From Bradyrhizobium symbiodeficiens (GTDB lineage Bacteria; Pseudomonadota; Alphaproteobacteria; Rhizobiales; Xanthobacteraceae), in NCBI RefSeq assembly GCF_002266465.3, contig NZ_CP029427.2:5954501-6018500 (forward strand): a stretch of DNA of 64,000 bases, written 5' to 3'. The translations under genes and the position numbers were made by a program. The first letter of the stretch is position 1. Each line of letters opens with the position of its first letter. This document shows, one piece after another, positions 18,069 through 27,039 of this stretch. The notes below the pieces were generated by a model. The model searched no databases, was not told the DNA's origin, and saw only the letters and a program-made list of their open reading frames with translations.

Positions 18069-19891
18069 CACATGGTCCCCAACAGGCCCTGCGGTCTGAA
18101 CCGCACCAGCAGCAGGAGCACGATGCCGTAGATCAGGATGCGGTACTCCGCCGCGATCCGGAACACTTCGGGCAGGCCGACCAGCGCCACCGCGCCCAAC
18201 ATCGCGCCGACGACGTTGCCGAGCCCGCCGAGGATGACGACGGTCAGCGCCAGGATCGATTGCTGCGTGTTGAAGGTCTCGTGGTTGATGTAGGAATAGA
18301 GATGCGCGGCTATGCCGCCGCTGACGCCGGCGGCAAACCCGCCGAAGATGAAGGCGAGCGACTTGTAGCGGTTCAGGCTGAGGCCATAGGCACGCGCGGC
18401 GATGTCGTCGTCGCGGATGGCGCGGAAGCTGCGGCCGAGATGCGAGCCGAGCAACCGGCCCTGCAGCAGCGCCAGCACGACCATCACCGTGAAGCTGAAC
18501 CAGTAGATCGAGGTCGGGCTGATCAGCTCGTAGCCGAACAGCGACAGCGGCGGGATGCCGGAAATGCCGATCGGGCCGCGCGTGACGCTCTCCCAGTTCA
18601 GGATCACCAGCGACACGATCTCGCCGATGGCAAGCGTTGCGATCGACACGTAATGCCCGCGCAGCCGGAACGACGGCGAGATCAGCAACGTGCCGAGCGC
18701 AGCGCTCATCAGGCCGCCGCAGATGATGGCGAGGCCGACCGGAACGTTGAGAGTCAACGATAGCAGCGCGGAGGTATAGGCGCCGATGGCGAGCAGTGCG
18801 GCGTGACCGAGCGAGACCTGGCCGATCGTGCCCGCCACCAGCGTCAGGCTGAGCGCGAGCATGCCGAGCAGCCAGGCATTGATCAGGGTCTGCAGCACGT
18901 AGAACGACACCGGGAAGAACGGCAGGATCGCAAAGATAGCGGCCGCAGCCAGTAGCACCCATCGCGGAATGCGGACCGGACGGCTCGGCGCGATGAAGGT
19001 GCCGGTGAGTGGCTCCGGCGGCGCCTGCCGCGCGCTCGCGAACAGGCCGTTCGGCCGCAGCACGAGCACGACGACGAGCAGCAGGAAGGCGAACAGATTG
19101 CGATAGCTGGTGCCGAACACGGCGACGCCGTAGCTCTCCACCAATCCCAGCAGCAGGCTGCCGATCACGGCACCCGGCACGTTGCCGGCACCGCCGACCA
19201 CTTCCGCAACGACGCCCTTGAGCGTCGCCTGCAGGCTCATCGCGGTGTCGATCTGGTTGTAGTACATGCCGACCAGCAAGCCGGAGACGCCGCCGAGCGC
19301 GGCGGCGATGCCGAACACGGCCTGATTGACGCGATTGACGTCGACGCCCATCTGCATCGCGGCGTCGCGGTCCTGCGCGGTGGCGCGCACCGCCCAGCCG
19401 AGCTTGGAGTAGCGCAGGAACACGAACAGCAGAATCGCGCTGGTGAGACCGACGCCAGCTATGAGCAAGTCAAGAGGCCCGATGGTGCCGCCGCCGACCT
19501 GGAAGCGGACATCCGGCAACTGGCTCGGCAGCGCGCGCGGATTGGGCGAGAAGGTCAGCATCACCAGCTGATCGAGCACGAAGCTAATGCCAATCGTGGC
19601 GAGCAGCGGCGCGATGCGGACCGAGTTCTGCAGCGGACGCAGGCCGAACCGCTCGATGATCAGCCCGACGATGGCGGCCGCCACCGCCACCACGATGATG
19701 GTGAGCGGCAGTGGCGTATGCAGCTGCACCACCGCGACCCAGCCGATATAGGCGCCGACCAGATAGATCGACCCCTGCGCGAAGTTGATCAGCCGGCTGA
19801 CGCCGAAGATCAGCGCGAGCCCGACTGCAACGAGGGCGTAGACATTGCCGACGATCAGGCCGTTGATCGTGTAATCGAGCCAGGAAGACAC
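18068..19891 (-). CDS. Fused LivH-LivM branched-chain-type ABC permease
   Basis: The 607-residue protein joins two permeases that are usually separate. Residues 1-290 match LivH (INGLIVGNVYALVAVGLALI, FGVSRLINFAQGSIYLVGAY, and VVGGAGNVPGAVIGSLLLGL). After a short linker (SARQAPPEPLTGTFIAPSR), residues 315-607 match LivM (TIGQVSLGHAALLAIGAYTS, FRAIRDDDIAARAYGLSLNR, GGLGNVVGAMLGAVALVGLP). Around 16 hydrophobic segments are visible. The start is GTG at 19891 with AGGA upstream. The fusion keeps the two halves in a 1:1 ratio. It is translationally coupled to livG. Confidence 0.93.
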   Translation of the reverse strand: MSSWLDYTINGLIVGNVYALVAVGLALIFGVSRLINFAQGSIYLVGAYIGWVAVVQLHTPLPLTIIVVAVAAAIVGLIIERFGLRPLQNSVRIAPLLATIGISFVLDQLVMLTFSPNPRALPSQLPDVRFQVGGGTIGPLDLLIAGVGLTSAILLFVFLRYSKLGWAVRATAQDRDAAMQMGVDVNRVNQAVFGIAAALGGVSGLLVGMYYNQIDTAMSLQATLKGVVAEVVGGAGNVPGAVIGSLLLGLVESYGVAVFGTSYRNLFAFLLLVVVLVLRPNGLFASARQAPPEPLTGTFIAPSRPVRIPRWVLLAAAAIFAILPFFPVSFYVLQTLINAWLLGMLALSLTLVAGTIGQVSLGHAALLAIGAYTSALLSLTLNVPVGLAIICGGLMSAALGTLLISPSFRLRGHYVSIATLAIGEIVSLVILNWESVTRGPIGISGIPPLSLFGYELISPTSIYWFSFTVMVVLALLQGRLLGSHLGRSFRAIRDDDIAARAYGLSLNRYKSLAFIFGGFAAGVSGGIAAHLYSYINHETFNTQQSILALTVVILGGLGNVVGAMLGAVALVGLPEVFRIAAEYRILIYGIVLLLLVRFRPQGLLGTM

Positions 19892-19946
19892 GCAGCGTTC
19901 CTACTGAAGGGAGAACGGGCCGGGGCGAAATGCACCGCCCATCAGG

Positions 19947-21104
19947 TCAGGTCGGCTTGCCGTCCCAGAGCGCGAACTGGCCCTTGCGCACGACGAGTTC
20001 GGCGTTCATGGCGCCCTTGACGCGGCGGCTCGCGACGTCGAACGTCGCCGAGCCGAAGATGACGCTGGAGACGTCCTTCACTTTCGTGAAGGCATCGCGG
20101 ATCGCCTTGCGGTCGGTGCCGCCGATCTTGACGACGGCGGCGGCCATGTTCATCGCGTCATAGGAATAAGCGTTGAAGGCATCAGGCTCCTGCCCGTTAT
20201 ATTTCTTCTTGAAGCCCGCGATGAACTTCTGCACCTCGGGCCGCGTATCCTCGGGGAAGTAGCGCGTGCCGACGTGAACGTCCTCGACCGCCTCGCCGCC
20301 GAGCTCGATGAATTTCGGCGAGTAGACCGAGCTCGCAGCGCAGATGACCTGCTTCAGGCCGACTTGCCGCGCCTGACGGGCGATCAGTGCGCCGTCGGAA
20401 TAATAGGAGATCAGGATCAGCCCGTCTGGATTGGCGTCGCGCACGCGCACCAGCGTCGAGCGGAAATCGCGCTCCTCCGCGATGTAGCCCTCGGTCACCA
20501 CGATCTCGGCGCCGTATTCCTTGGCCGCGTTGGTGAAATAATCGCGGCTGGTGCGGCCCCAATCGGTGTTGAGGTGCAGGACCGCGAGCTTCTTGAGGCC
20601 GAGGCGCTTGACGGCATAGGCGGCCAGCAGCGGCTGCTCGTCGGCCTGGCTGACCGAGGTGCTCCACATGAAGTCGCCGCCCTTGGTGAAGTCGGGGTGC
20701 GAATTGGTGAAGCCGAACTGCACGAGGCCGCCGCGCTGATAGATCGGGGAGGCCGCCATCGAAGCGGGGCTGGAGAAGTCGCCGAGCTCCATGACGATTC
20801 GGGGATCGGAGACAAACTTCTGGGCGATCGCCACCGACTGGCGCGGATCGCTCTGGCTGTCCTCGAACTGATAGGCGAGCTTGCGGCCGTTGATGCCGCC
20901 GGCCGCCATGATCTCGTCGAGCGCGAGATCGAAGCCCTGCTTCCACTGCGTGCCATATTGCGCGTTGGGTCCCGTGAGGGGACCGCTGACGCCGAGCAGG
21001 ATCGGCTCGGAGGTATCAGCGAAGGCGCCGCGTGAGAAGGCCGCTCCCGCCATCATGGCGGCAAGCGAGCCCTTCATCAGGGTACGACGATCGATGTTGC
21101 TCAT
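19947..21104 (-). CDS. Branched-chain-type ABC transporter substrate-binding protein
   Basis: A 385-residue periplasmic binding protein of the Leu/Ile/Val type. The N-terminus SNIDRRTLMKGSLAAMMAGA has a twin-arginine-like start and ends with a cleavage site near AFA. Core motifs are EPILLGVSGPLTGPNAQYGT, ALDEIMAAGGINGRKLAYQF and EDSQSDPRQSVAIAQKFVSD. I start at ATG 21104 because GGATGGAG lies correctly before it; ATG 21116 upstream lacks one. It lies between the AhpD-like gene and the fused permease in one operon; the substrate is unknown. Confidence 0.9.
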   Translation of the reverse strand: MSNIDRRTLMKGSLAAMMAGAAFSRGAFADTSEPILLGVSGPLTGPNAQYGTQWKQGFDLALDEIMAAGGINGRKLAYQFEDSQSDPRQSVAIAQKFVSDPRIVMELGDFSSPASMAASPIYQRGGLVQFGFTNSHPDFTKGGDFMWSTSVSQADEQPLLAAYAVKRLGLKKLAVLHLNTDWGRTSRDYFTNAAKEYGAEIVVTEGYIAEERDFRSTLVRVRDANPDGLILISYYSDGALIARQARQVGLKQVICAASSVYSPKFIELGGEAVEDVHVGTRYFPEDTRPEVQKFIAGFKKKYNGQEPDAFNAYSYDAMNMAAAVVKIGGTDRKAIRDAFTKVKDVSSVIFGSATFDVASRRVKGAMNAELVVRKGQFALWDGKPT

Positions 21105-21176
21105 GCACGGCTCCATCCACTCAGGTGTTGAAACGCCAGTTCAATAAGACAGCAATTCTCGTGCCGGTGAGATTGC

Positions 21177-21755
21177 CTATTTCGAGGGCTCGCCGAGCGA
21201 CAGCATCAGCCGGTTCGCCCAATTGAAGAACGAGGCGCCGTTGATGACGTCGACGATCTCGGCGTCGTCGAGACCGGCGCGGCGCAGTTCCGCAATATTG
21301 GCAGGGCCGAACGCGATCGGGGTCGAGGCCAATGCGACCGAGGCCTTGACCACGGCATTCCAGCGCTCGCCGAGATCGGCCTTGACCCCTTCATCGAGCA
21401 GGCGTTGCACGTCGTCGCGGCGCTTGGAATAGGTGCTGGCGAAGCGCGCATGCACCGAGGCGCAATAGATGCAGCCGTTGTAGCGCGAGGTCGCGGCCGC
21501 CGCGAGTTCGCGCTCGGCGCGCGGCAGGCCGTCGACGACGTTATAGAAGATGTCCTTGTCGGTCTTGGTACGGGCTTCCAGCACTTCGGGATCGCGCACA
21601 AGCAGGCGGAAATATTCCGACTTGGCGCGGGAGCGATCGACCAGGCCCGCGTAATGCCGCTCGGTCAGTTCCGCCTCGGGGAGCGGATCGATCCAGGAGA
21701 CCCAGCCGAGCTCGTCCTGGGTAAAAGCGACGGGTGGATTGACGGTGGCGCTCAT
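21177..21755 (-). CDS. Alkylhydroperoxidase-domain protein (Avi_7169-like)
   Basis: The 192-residue protein is an AhpD/carboxymuconolactone-decarboxylase fold member. The redox motif CIYCASVH has C95, C98 and H102, the typical CxxC-x3-H arrangement. Other family-like strings are ELGWVSWIDPLPEAELTERH and VDVINGASFFNWANRLMLSL. It matches the type named after Avi_7169, which occurs with a CMD-domain partner, a luciferase-like monooxygenase and an ABC transporter, as here. The ATG has a strong AGGAGG. The peroxide or substrate it acts on is not known. Confidence 0.85.
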   Translation of the reverse strand: MSATVNPPVAFTQDELGWVSWIDPLPEAELTERHYAGLVDRSRAKSEYFRLLVRDPEVLEARTKTDKDIFYNVVDGLPRAERELAAAATSRYNGCIYCASVHARFASTYSKRRDDVQRLLDEGVKADLGERWNAVVKASVALASTPIAFGPANIAELRRAGLDDAEIVDVINGASFFNWANRLMLSLGEPSK

Positions 21756-21769
21756 GATGCAGCCTCCTT

Positions 21770-22372
21770 TTATGCGTTCACGGCGGCGAGCGTGCGCAAG
21801 CCGCTGACGACACGCACCTGGAACGACAGGAACGCGACGAGCTGCGAGAACGTGACGATGCCGGTAGCCGACCAGCCGGCGTCGAGCAGGGCCTTCATGT
21901 CGGCGGCGGCCGCATCGCGAGGACGGAACACCAGCAGATGCGCATGTTCGAGCGCAGCTGCGAGCCTCGCACCAAGCGCCGGCTTGCTCGCGGCGCTCAC
22001 GCGATAGATCAGGCCGGCAGTGTTCTCGACCGATAACGGGCCCGCGGGATACGAGCCATAGGGACCCGAGGTCTTGCCGCGCGCGATCTCGGCGTCGATC
22101 GCTCCAAGCAGAGCCGCGCCGCCCGCGCTCGCCGCGAGCTTCTCGCGATAGAAGGTGGCAACCGGGGACTCGCCATGCAGTCCGGTCACGAAGGCGGCCA
22201 CCGCGGCGCGTTCGAGCAGCGAGACATCGCCGGCGTCGATCGGCTCGAACAGGGAGAGATAGCTCTTCTGCGCGTTCTCACGCGCCTGCAGGCGGCGGGC
22301 GCGGACGGCGTCCAGAGCCGAGCCCGGCTCAATCCCGGCGAGTGTGTCGATGATATCCTGCGTACTCATCAT
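21770..22372 (-). CDS. CMD-domain protein (Avi_7170-like)
   Basis: A 200-residue protein related to carboxymuconolactone decarboxylases but without a CxxC motif; in fact no cysteine is visible, so it may be a structural or catalytically different partner of the AhpD-like protein encoded 14 bases downstream. Recognisable stretches are RENAQKSYLSLFEPIDAGDV and SLLERAAVAAFVTGLHGESP. The start is ATG ATG at 22372/22369 after GAGGCTGA. This pair with the adjacent monooxygenase is a recurring gene set. Confidence 0.8.
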   Translation of the reverse strand: MMSTQDIIDTLAGIEPGSALDAVRARRLQARENAQKSYLSLFEPIDAGDVSLLERAAVAAFVTGLHGESPVATFYREKLAASAGGAALLGAIDAEIARGKTSGPYGSYPAGPLSVENTAGLIYRVSAASKPALGARLAAALEHAHLLVFRPRDAAAADMKALLDAGWSATGIVTFSQLVAFLSFQVRVVSGLRTLAAVNA

Positions 22373-22407
22373 TCAGCCTCGTGCAACGCGATGCTCTTCA
22401 TGTCCGA

Positions 22408-23442
22408 TCAGCCCGCCAGCGCCACATCGGGCGCGGTGCGGATCCAGCCCAGCGCCGGCGCGACCTTCTCCGCGACCAGATCGATCGAACGCAGGACATG
22501 GGGATGCGGGGCATCGACCGAATGCACCTGGAAGACGAGATCCGTCACCCGCTCCAGCGTCGCATCGGCCCGCAGCGAGGTGATGACGTGGTCGGCATCG
22601 CCGACATGGGTGTCGAACGCCTGGATCATCTCCTCGAGCGTCTCGCCCGGCGGAAGGTGACCGCCCTTCATGAACTGCGGCAGCGCGCGGCGCAGACCGA
22701 TATCGGCAAGTCGCAACGCCTCGCGATGATCGTCGGCGACGAAGACACTGCGCGAAGCCATGATGCGGGGTTCGGCCCCCTTGGGCAGCGCTTCCAGATA
22801 GGCATCGATCACCGGATTCTGGATCTCGGCCAGCGTCGCCTTCGGCGCTTCCTTGGTCCGCGGCTGGGTGCGCGACAACAGCAGGCCATCGCCGGCCTTG
22901 CCCGCACGCGCGCCGCCCGCGACCGAGAACGTCGCCTGCCAGATCCGCTTGTCCAATTGCGGCCGTTGCGGATAGATCGTATCGCCGCCTTCGAGCGGCT
23001 TGCCGACCAGGGCGGTGCGGACGACCTCCAGATTGCGCGCAAAGATATCGTTGCGCTGGGCGCTGTCCAGGCCGAAGGCGGCAAAGGCCGAGGGATTGCC
23101 GCCGGTGCCGACGCCGAGCTCGAAGCGCCCGTTGCAGAGGAGATCGAGCACGGCTGCGTCCTCCGCCACCCGCACCGCGTTCTCCAGCGGCAGCGTGACG
23201 ATGCCGGTGCCGAGGCGGATGCGCGAGGTTTGGGCTGCGACATAGCCGAGAAAGGTGAAGGGCGACGGCAGGCCGCCTTCGCGCTCGTGGAAATGATGCT
23301 GGGCGATCCACGCGGAATCGAGCCCGGCCTTTTCGGCGTGCACGATCTGCTCGGCCGCGAAGCGATAGCGCTCGGCGGGCGGGGCCTCGTCCAAAAGCCG
23401 CGTGAAAAATCCCAGGCGTTTCAGATTTGCAAAGCGTTTCAT
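22408..23442 (-). CDS. Luciferase-like FMN-dependent monooxygenase (KPN_01858-like)
   Basis: A 344-residue LLM-fold flavoenzyme. The N-terminal region contains FTRLLDEAPPAERYRFAAEQ and WIAQHHFHEREGGLPSPFTF; SRIRLGTGIVTLPLENAVRV and LLCNGRFELGVGTGGNP are the usual LLM core strands. Enzymes of this type use FMNH2 and oxygen; the substrate is unknown. The gene starts the set LLM-CMD-AhpD-ABC transporter, consistent with uptake and oxidative breakdown of one compound. A flavin reductase is not part of this operon. Confidence 0.88.
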   Translation of the reverse strand: MKRFANLKRLGFFTRLLDEAPPAERYRFAAEQIVHAEKAGLDSAWIAQHHFHEREGGLPSPFTFLGYVAAQTSRIRLGTGIVTLPLENAVRVAEDAAVLDLLCNGRFELGVGTGGNPSAFAAFGLDSAQRNDIFARNLEVVRTALVGKPLEGGDTIYPQRPQLDKRIWQATFSVAGGARAGKAGDGLLLSRTQPRTKEAPKATLAEIQNPVIDAYLEALPKGAEPRIMASRSVFVADDHREALRLADIGLRRALPQFMKGGHLPPGETLEEMIQAFDTHVGDADHVITSLRADATLERVTDLVFQVHSVDAPHPHVLRSIDLVAEKVAPALGWIRTAPDVALAG

Positions 23443-23579
23443 GCGACCCCTGTCGGACCGGGATGACCAGACTGCCGATGATGTCGGTTACTGCTGCCCC
23501 AGACAAGCGGACAATGCGCAAGGCTCGTACGCAACGTCGTCCGCCGGGAGCGTTGCTGCGCTGCTGCTGGGCAGATTGC

Positions 23580-23843
23580 CTACCAGCTCGGCAGCACCGC
23601 GCCCTTTAACTTGGCGAGGACGAACTCCTTGACCTCCGGCGAGTGGTAGGCGGCGCGCACGGCGATCAGGTTGACATAGGGGCTCTTGGGGTCGTCGCGC
23701 AGGATCGCGGCGATCGGCTTCACCGCCTCGAGGATCTGCGCATGCGGTCCCGGCGTCACGCCAATCTTGATGGTCTCGGCGAAGGCTGCTGCCGACCAGG
23801 CGGCGAGCACGGTTGCGAGGATCAGGGGAAGGCGAAACGACAT
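23580..23843 (-). pseudogene. MetQ/NlpA-like solute-binding protein with large internal deletion
   Basis: The intact 87-residue frame has a MetQ-type signal peptide and N-terminus (ETIKIGVTPGPHAQILEAVK) that passes directly into a MetQ-type C-terminus (SPYVNLIAVRAAYHSPEVKE, LAKLKGAVLPSW). Normal MetQ proteins have about 260-270 residues, so roughly 170 residues of ligand-binding core are missing while the reading frame is kept. A working binding protein is unlikely. It is first in the minus-strand LLM-ABC operon. It could be a decayed gene or, less likely, a small secreted protein still in use. Confidence 0.85.
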
Positions 23844-24326
23844 CTTGGTCTCCGTGAGTCTGCGGCAATGATTGGAACCGTATTCGCTTCTCCGCGGGCC
23901 GAAATCAATGAAATGGAAATCCATATTGAGTGCCGGTGGCGGGTGCGCTTTCTCCTTCCGGCAGCATACGCGAAACGAATTCACGACGGCGGCCACGCAC
24001 GGGTGATGCCGGCTCTCCGAGGGTTCATGTGTGGCGATGTCGTGGCGGCTGCAATGAATCTCCGGGCGCCGCAACATCACGAAACTTGATGCGCCCGCAG
24101 CGACCGGGTTAGCGTTCCGGCGCGACCTTTGAACTTCCCCAAGTTCACCCAAGTTCGCACTGGGTCGCCGCCCGGGTCTCTCGGGCGGCGATCCGGCTCC
24201 TGGCCTGCAACAGCTCTCCCCATCGTCATTTCGTCGCATGGCCTTGCGGTCACGCCGGCATTGCCGCCTCCCGCATGATGCCACATGATGCCGGCGACCG
24301 ATGTCTTCGAGGTGGAGGGTTAGCTG
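23844..24326. other. Divergent intergenic gap between the MetQ remnant and the peptide-binding protein gene
   Basis: These 483 bases hold no convincing gene. A direct repeat of CCCAAGTTC is visible near 24130-24155. The region should contain the promoters for both flanking transcripts, but no element could be identified by eye. A GGTGGAGGG sequence lies just before the ATG at 24327. Confidence 0.4.
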
Positions 24327-26117
24327 ATGGACGAGAACGAGATCCGGGGCCTGGTCGCGGAGGTCAAGCAAGGCACGCTGTCGCGGCGCTCGTTCATCCG
24401 GAAGGTGGCCGCGTTCGGAATCGCGGCGCCCCTCGCGAGCCAGATCCTGGTCTGGCACGATGTGGCAATGGCCGATGCCACGCTCGACTACAAGCCCACC
24501 AAGGCCGGCGGCGGCGGCCCGCTGAAGATCCTGCTGTGGCAGGCCCCGACCCTGCTCAATCCGCATTTCGCGCTCGGCACCAAGGACCAGATCGCCTCGC
24601 GCATCTTCTTCGAGCCGCTCGCCAGCTGGGACAAGGAGGGCAATCTGATCCCCTGTCTCGCCGCCGAGGTGCCGACCAAGCAGAACGGCGGGCTTGCGCC
24701 GGACGGCATGAGCGTGGTCTGGAAGCTGAAGCGTGGCGTGAACTGGCACGACGGCAAGCCCTTCACCGCCGACGACGTCGTCTTCACCTGGCAGTACGCC
24801 GCGGATCTCGCAACTGCGGCCTTCACCACCGGCTCCTACAAGGACATCAAGGTCGACAAGATCGACGACCATACGGTCAAGGTGATCTTCAAGGCGCCGA
24901 CGCCGTTCTGGGCCGACCCGTTCGTTGGCGGGCAAGTCGGCCAGATCCTGCCGAAACATCATTTCGGCGACTATGTCGGCGCCAAGTCGCGCGAAGCCCC
25001 GGGCAATCTGAAGCCGGTCGGCACCGGCCCGTACAAGTTCGTCGAGTTCAAGCCGGGCGACATGATCCGGGCCGAACGCAACCCCGATTACCACGTCAAG
25101 AACCAGCCGCATTTCGACACGCTCGAGGTCAAGGGCGGCGGCGATGCGGTGTCCGCGGCGCGCGCCGTGCTGCAGACCGGCGAATACGACTTTGCCTGGA
25201 ACATGCAGGTGGAGGAGGAGGTCCTCAAGCGCATGGAGGCGAGCGGCAAAGGCAAGCTCGACATCACGCCGTCGGGCAACGTCGAGTTCATCATCCTCAA
25301 CACGACGGACCCGTGGACCGAGATCGACGGCGAGCGCTCCAGCGTCAAGTCCAGGCATCCGACGCTGTCCGATCCCGCCGTGCGCCGGGCGATCAACCTC
25401 CTGATCGACCGCGATTCGATTCAGAAATTCATCTACGGCCGCGGCGGCATTGCCACCGCGAGCTTCGTCAACGCGCCGAAGCAGTTCAAGTCGCCCAAGC
25501 TCAAATACGAATTCGACATCGACAAGGCCAACAAGATCCTCGACGAGGCCGGCTGGACCAGGGGCGCGGACGGCATCCGCGAGAAGGACGGCAAGAAGCT
25601 CAAATACGTGTTCCAGACCTCGACCAACGCCCCGCGCCAGAAGACGCAGGCCATCATCAAGCAGGCCTGCCAGAAGGCCGGCATCGAGATCGAGATCAAG
25701 GCGGTCACCGCCTCGGTGTTCTTCTCCTCCGACGTCGGCAATCCCGACACCTACTCGAAATTCTATGCCGACATGGAGATGTACAACACGACGCAGCCGC
25801 AGCCCGATCCGGAGCGCTTGCTGAACCAGTGCGTGTCCTGGGAGATCGCGACCAAGGACAACAAATGGCTCGGCCGCAACAACTCGCGCTATTCGGACCC
25901 CGAAGCCGACAAGGCCTACAAGGCCGCGCAGAACGAGCTCGACCCGGTCAAGCGCGCCGCGCTGCTGATGAAGGTCGACGAGATCTTCTGCGAGGCCCAC
26001 GTGTTCCTGCCGCTGCTCTCGCGCCCCATCGTCAACGCCGGCGTCAACAACCTCGTGGTCGACATGTCGGGCTGGGACACCATCACGTGGAATCTGGCGG
26101 CGTGGTATCGGAGCTGA
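24327..26117 (+). CDS. Peptide/opine-type ABC transporter substrate-binding protein (SBP family 5)
   Basis: The 596-residue protein is a family 5 solute-binding protein. It begins with a twin-arginine-like export signal (SRRSFIRKVAAFGIAAPLAS), then the family core: KILLWQAPTLLNPHFALGTK, IFFEPLASWDKEGNLIPCLA, VVWKLKRGVNWHDGKPFTAD and PVGTGPYKFVEFKPGDMIR. It is complete for the family. No permease genes are adjacent, so it may serve a transporter encoded elsewhere. It is transcribed away from the LLM-ABC operon. Confidence 0.9.
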   Translation: MDENEIRGLVAEVKQGTLSRRSFIRKVAAFGIAAPLASQILVWHDVAMADATLDYKPTKAGGGGPLKILLWQAPTLLNPHFALGTKDQIASRIFFEPLASWDKEGNLIPCLAAEVPTKQNGGLAPDGMSVVWKLKRGVNWHDGKPFTADDVVFTWQYAADLATAAFTTGSYKDIKVDKIDDHTVKVIFKAPTPFWADPFVGGQVGQILPKHHFGDYVGAKSREAPGNLKPVGTGPYKFVEFKPGDMIRAERNPDYHVKNQPHFDTLEVKGGGDAVSAARAVLQTGEYDFAWNMQVEEEVLKRMEASGKGKLDITPSGNVEFIILNTTDPWTEIDGERSSVKSRHPTLSDPAVRRAINLLIDRDSIQKFIYGRGGIATASFVNAPKQFKSPKLKYEFDIDKANKILDEAGWTRGADGIREKDGKKLKYVFQTSTNAPRQKTQAIIKQACQKAGIEIEIKAVTASVFFSSDVGNPDTYSKFYADMEMYNTTQPQPDPERLLNQCVSWEIATKDNKWLGRNNSRYSDPEADKAYKAAQNELDPVKRAALLMKVDEIFCEAHVFLPLLSRPIVNAGVNNLVVDMSGWDTITWNLAAWYRS

Positions 26118-26175
26118 GGGGGGCCGAGGGAGCGCGGCGAGCGCCGGCATGACATCGTCAGGCCGTTTGCGCGCA

Positions 26176-26739
26176 TCAGCCGCGGGCGTCGAGCAGACCC
26201 TTCCGGCCGGACGCGGCGGCCTGCTGCGCGGCGTAGGCAGACGCCGCGCTCGATGCCGGCGAATAATGCCCGAGCGTTTCGGCGAGCTCTTCGGCGGCAT
26301 CGGTGAGCTGCTTCATGATCGCGGCGCTGTCGGTCGACGTCTTGCCTGGGGAATGCAGGATCTCGAACGAGATCCCGTTGGGAAGATCGACATGGATCTT
26401 GTCGAGTCCAACCGCGGCGGGCGTGCCGTCATGGCCGGCCTGATCGACCCTCGGCGCCTGCTGGCCCGACGTCTCCTTGTCCGCAAGCCCGCGCACGAAA
26501 TCCTCGATGGATTTCAGGGTCTGGCTATCGAAGCCGCCACCGCCGACGTGGAAGACGCCGACTGACATGCCGTTCGGCAGGTCGATCTTGATCACATCGT
26601 AGGGCTTGTCGTTCTGCAGCATGGAGGAGAAGGCCGAAACGTCGTTCTGCGAGCCGCCGGCCGATTCGGATGGACCGGCGGAGAATGGCGAACCCGCCGC
26701 GCTGCCACCGCCGATGCTGTTCAAGCTGCCGACACTCAT
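26176..26739 (-). CDS. Hypothetical protein with a duplicated DLPNG motif
   Basis: Starting at ATG 26739, with GGAG eight bases before it, the product has 187 residues. Residues 1-35 are rich in Gly and Ser. Two related segments follow: VIKIDLPNGMSVGVFHVGG and KIHVDLPNGISFEILHSPG, suggesting an internal duplication of a small beta-unit. The C-terminus is an alanine-rich helix (DAAEELAETLGHYSP). There is no signal peptide or membrane segment. I do not recognise the family; the ATG at 26784 is less likely as a start. Confidence 0.65.
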   Translation of the reverse strand: MSVGSLNSIGGGSAAGSPFSAGPSESAGGSQNDVSAFSSMLQNDKPYDVIKIDLPNGMSVGVFHVGGGGFDSQTLKSIEDFVRGLADKETSGQQAPRVDQAGHDGTPAAVGLDKIHVDLPNGISFEILHSPGKTSTDSAAIMKQLTDAAEELAETLGHYSPASSAASAYAAQQAAASGRKGLLDARG

Positions 26740-26901
26740 ATGCGAACTCCACTGCTCATTTGCGAACGCAGCTACTGCGTGCAACGCGCATGCCAGCTCG
26801 CGGATTCATGTTCATCAAGGACTTATCGCGAATTGCAGATCGCAGCTCCGTCACGCCGGCAAATCCGTCCCGGCAGAATCTGCCGATATGCGACGCGGTG
26901 C

Positions 26902-26995
26902 CGTAGGGTGGGCAAAGGCGCACAGCGCCGTGCCCACGATCTCCTTCCATAAGCAACAAAGACGTGGGCACGCTTTCGCTTTTGCCCACCCTACG
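26902..26995. repeat. Palindromic intergenic element, family A, copy 1
   Basis: The element is about 94 bases. It begins CGTAGGGTGGGCAAAGGCGC and ends with the inverted counterpart CTTTTGCCCACCCTACG. The inner arms repeat GTGCCCACG and CGTGGGCACG. RNA from either strand would fold into a long hairpin. Other copies are at 27699-27791 and 47716-47806. Confidence 0.85.
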
Positions 26996-27039
26996 AGATC
27001 GAGCTTGTGGCACGCAGCTCGGCTTGCAGACACGGCTTC

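Noticed and set aside
23844..26300. Upstream extension of the MetQ remnant to a 906-codon frame
   Set aside because: The extension runs antisense through the peptide-binding protein gene; the MetQ signal peptide begins at 23843.
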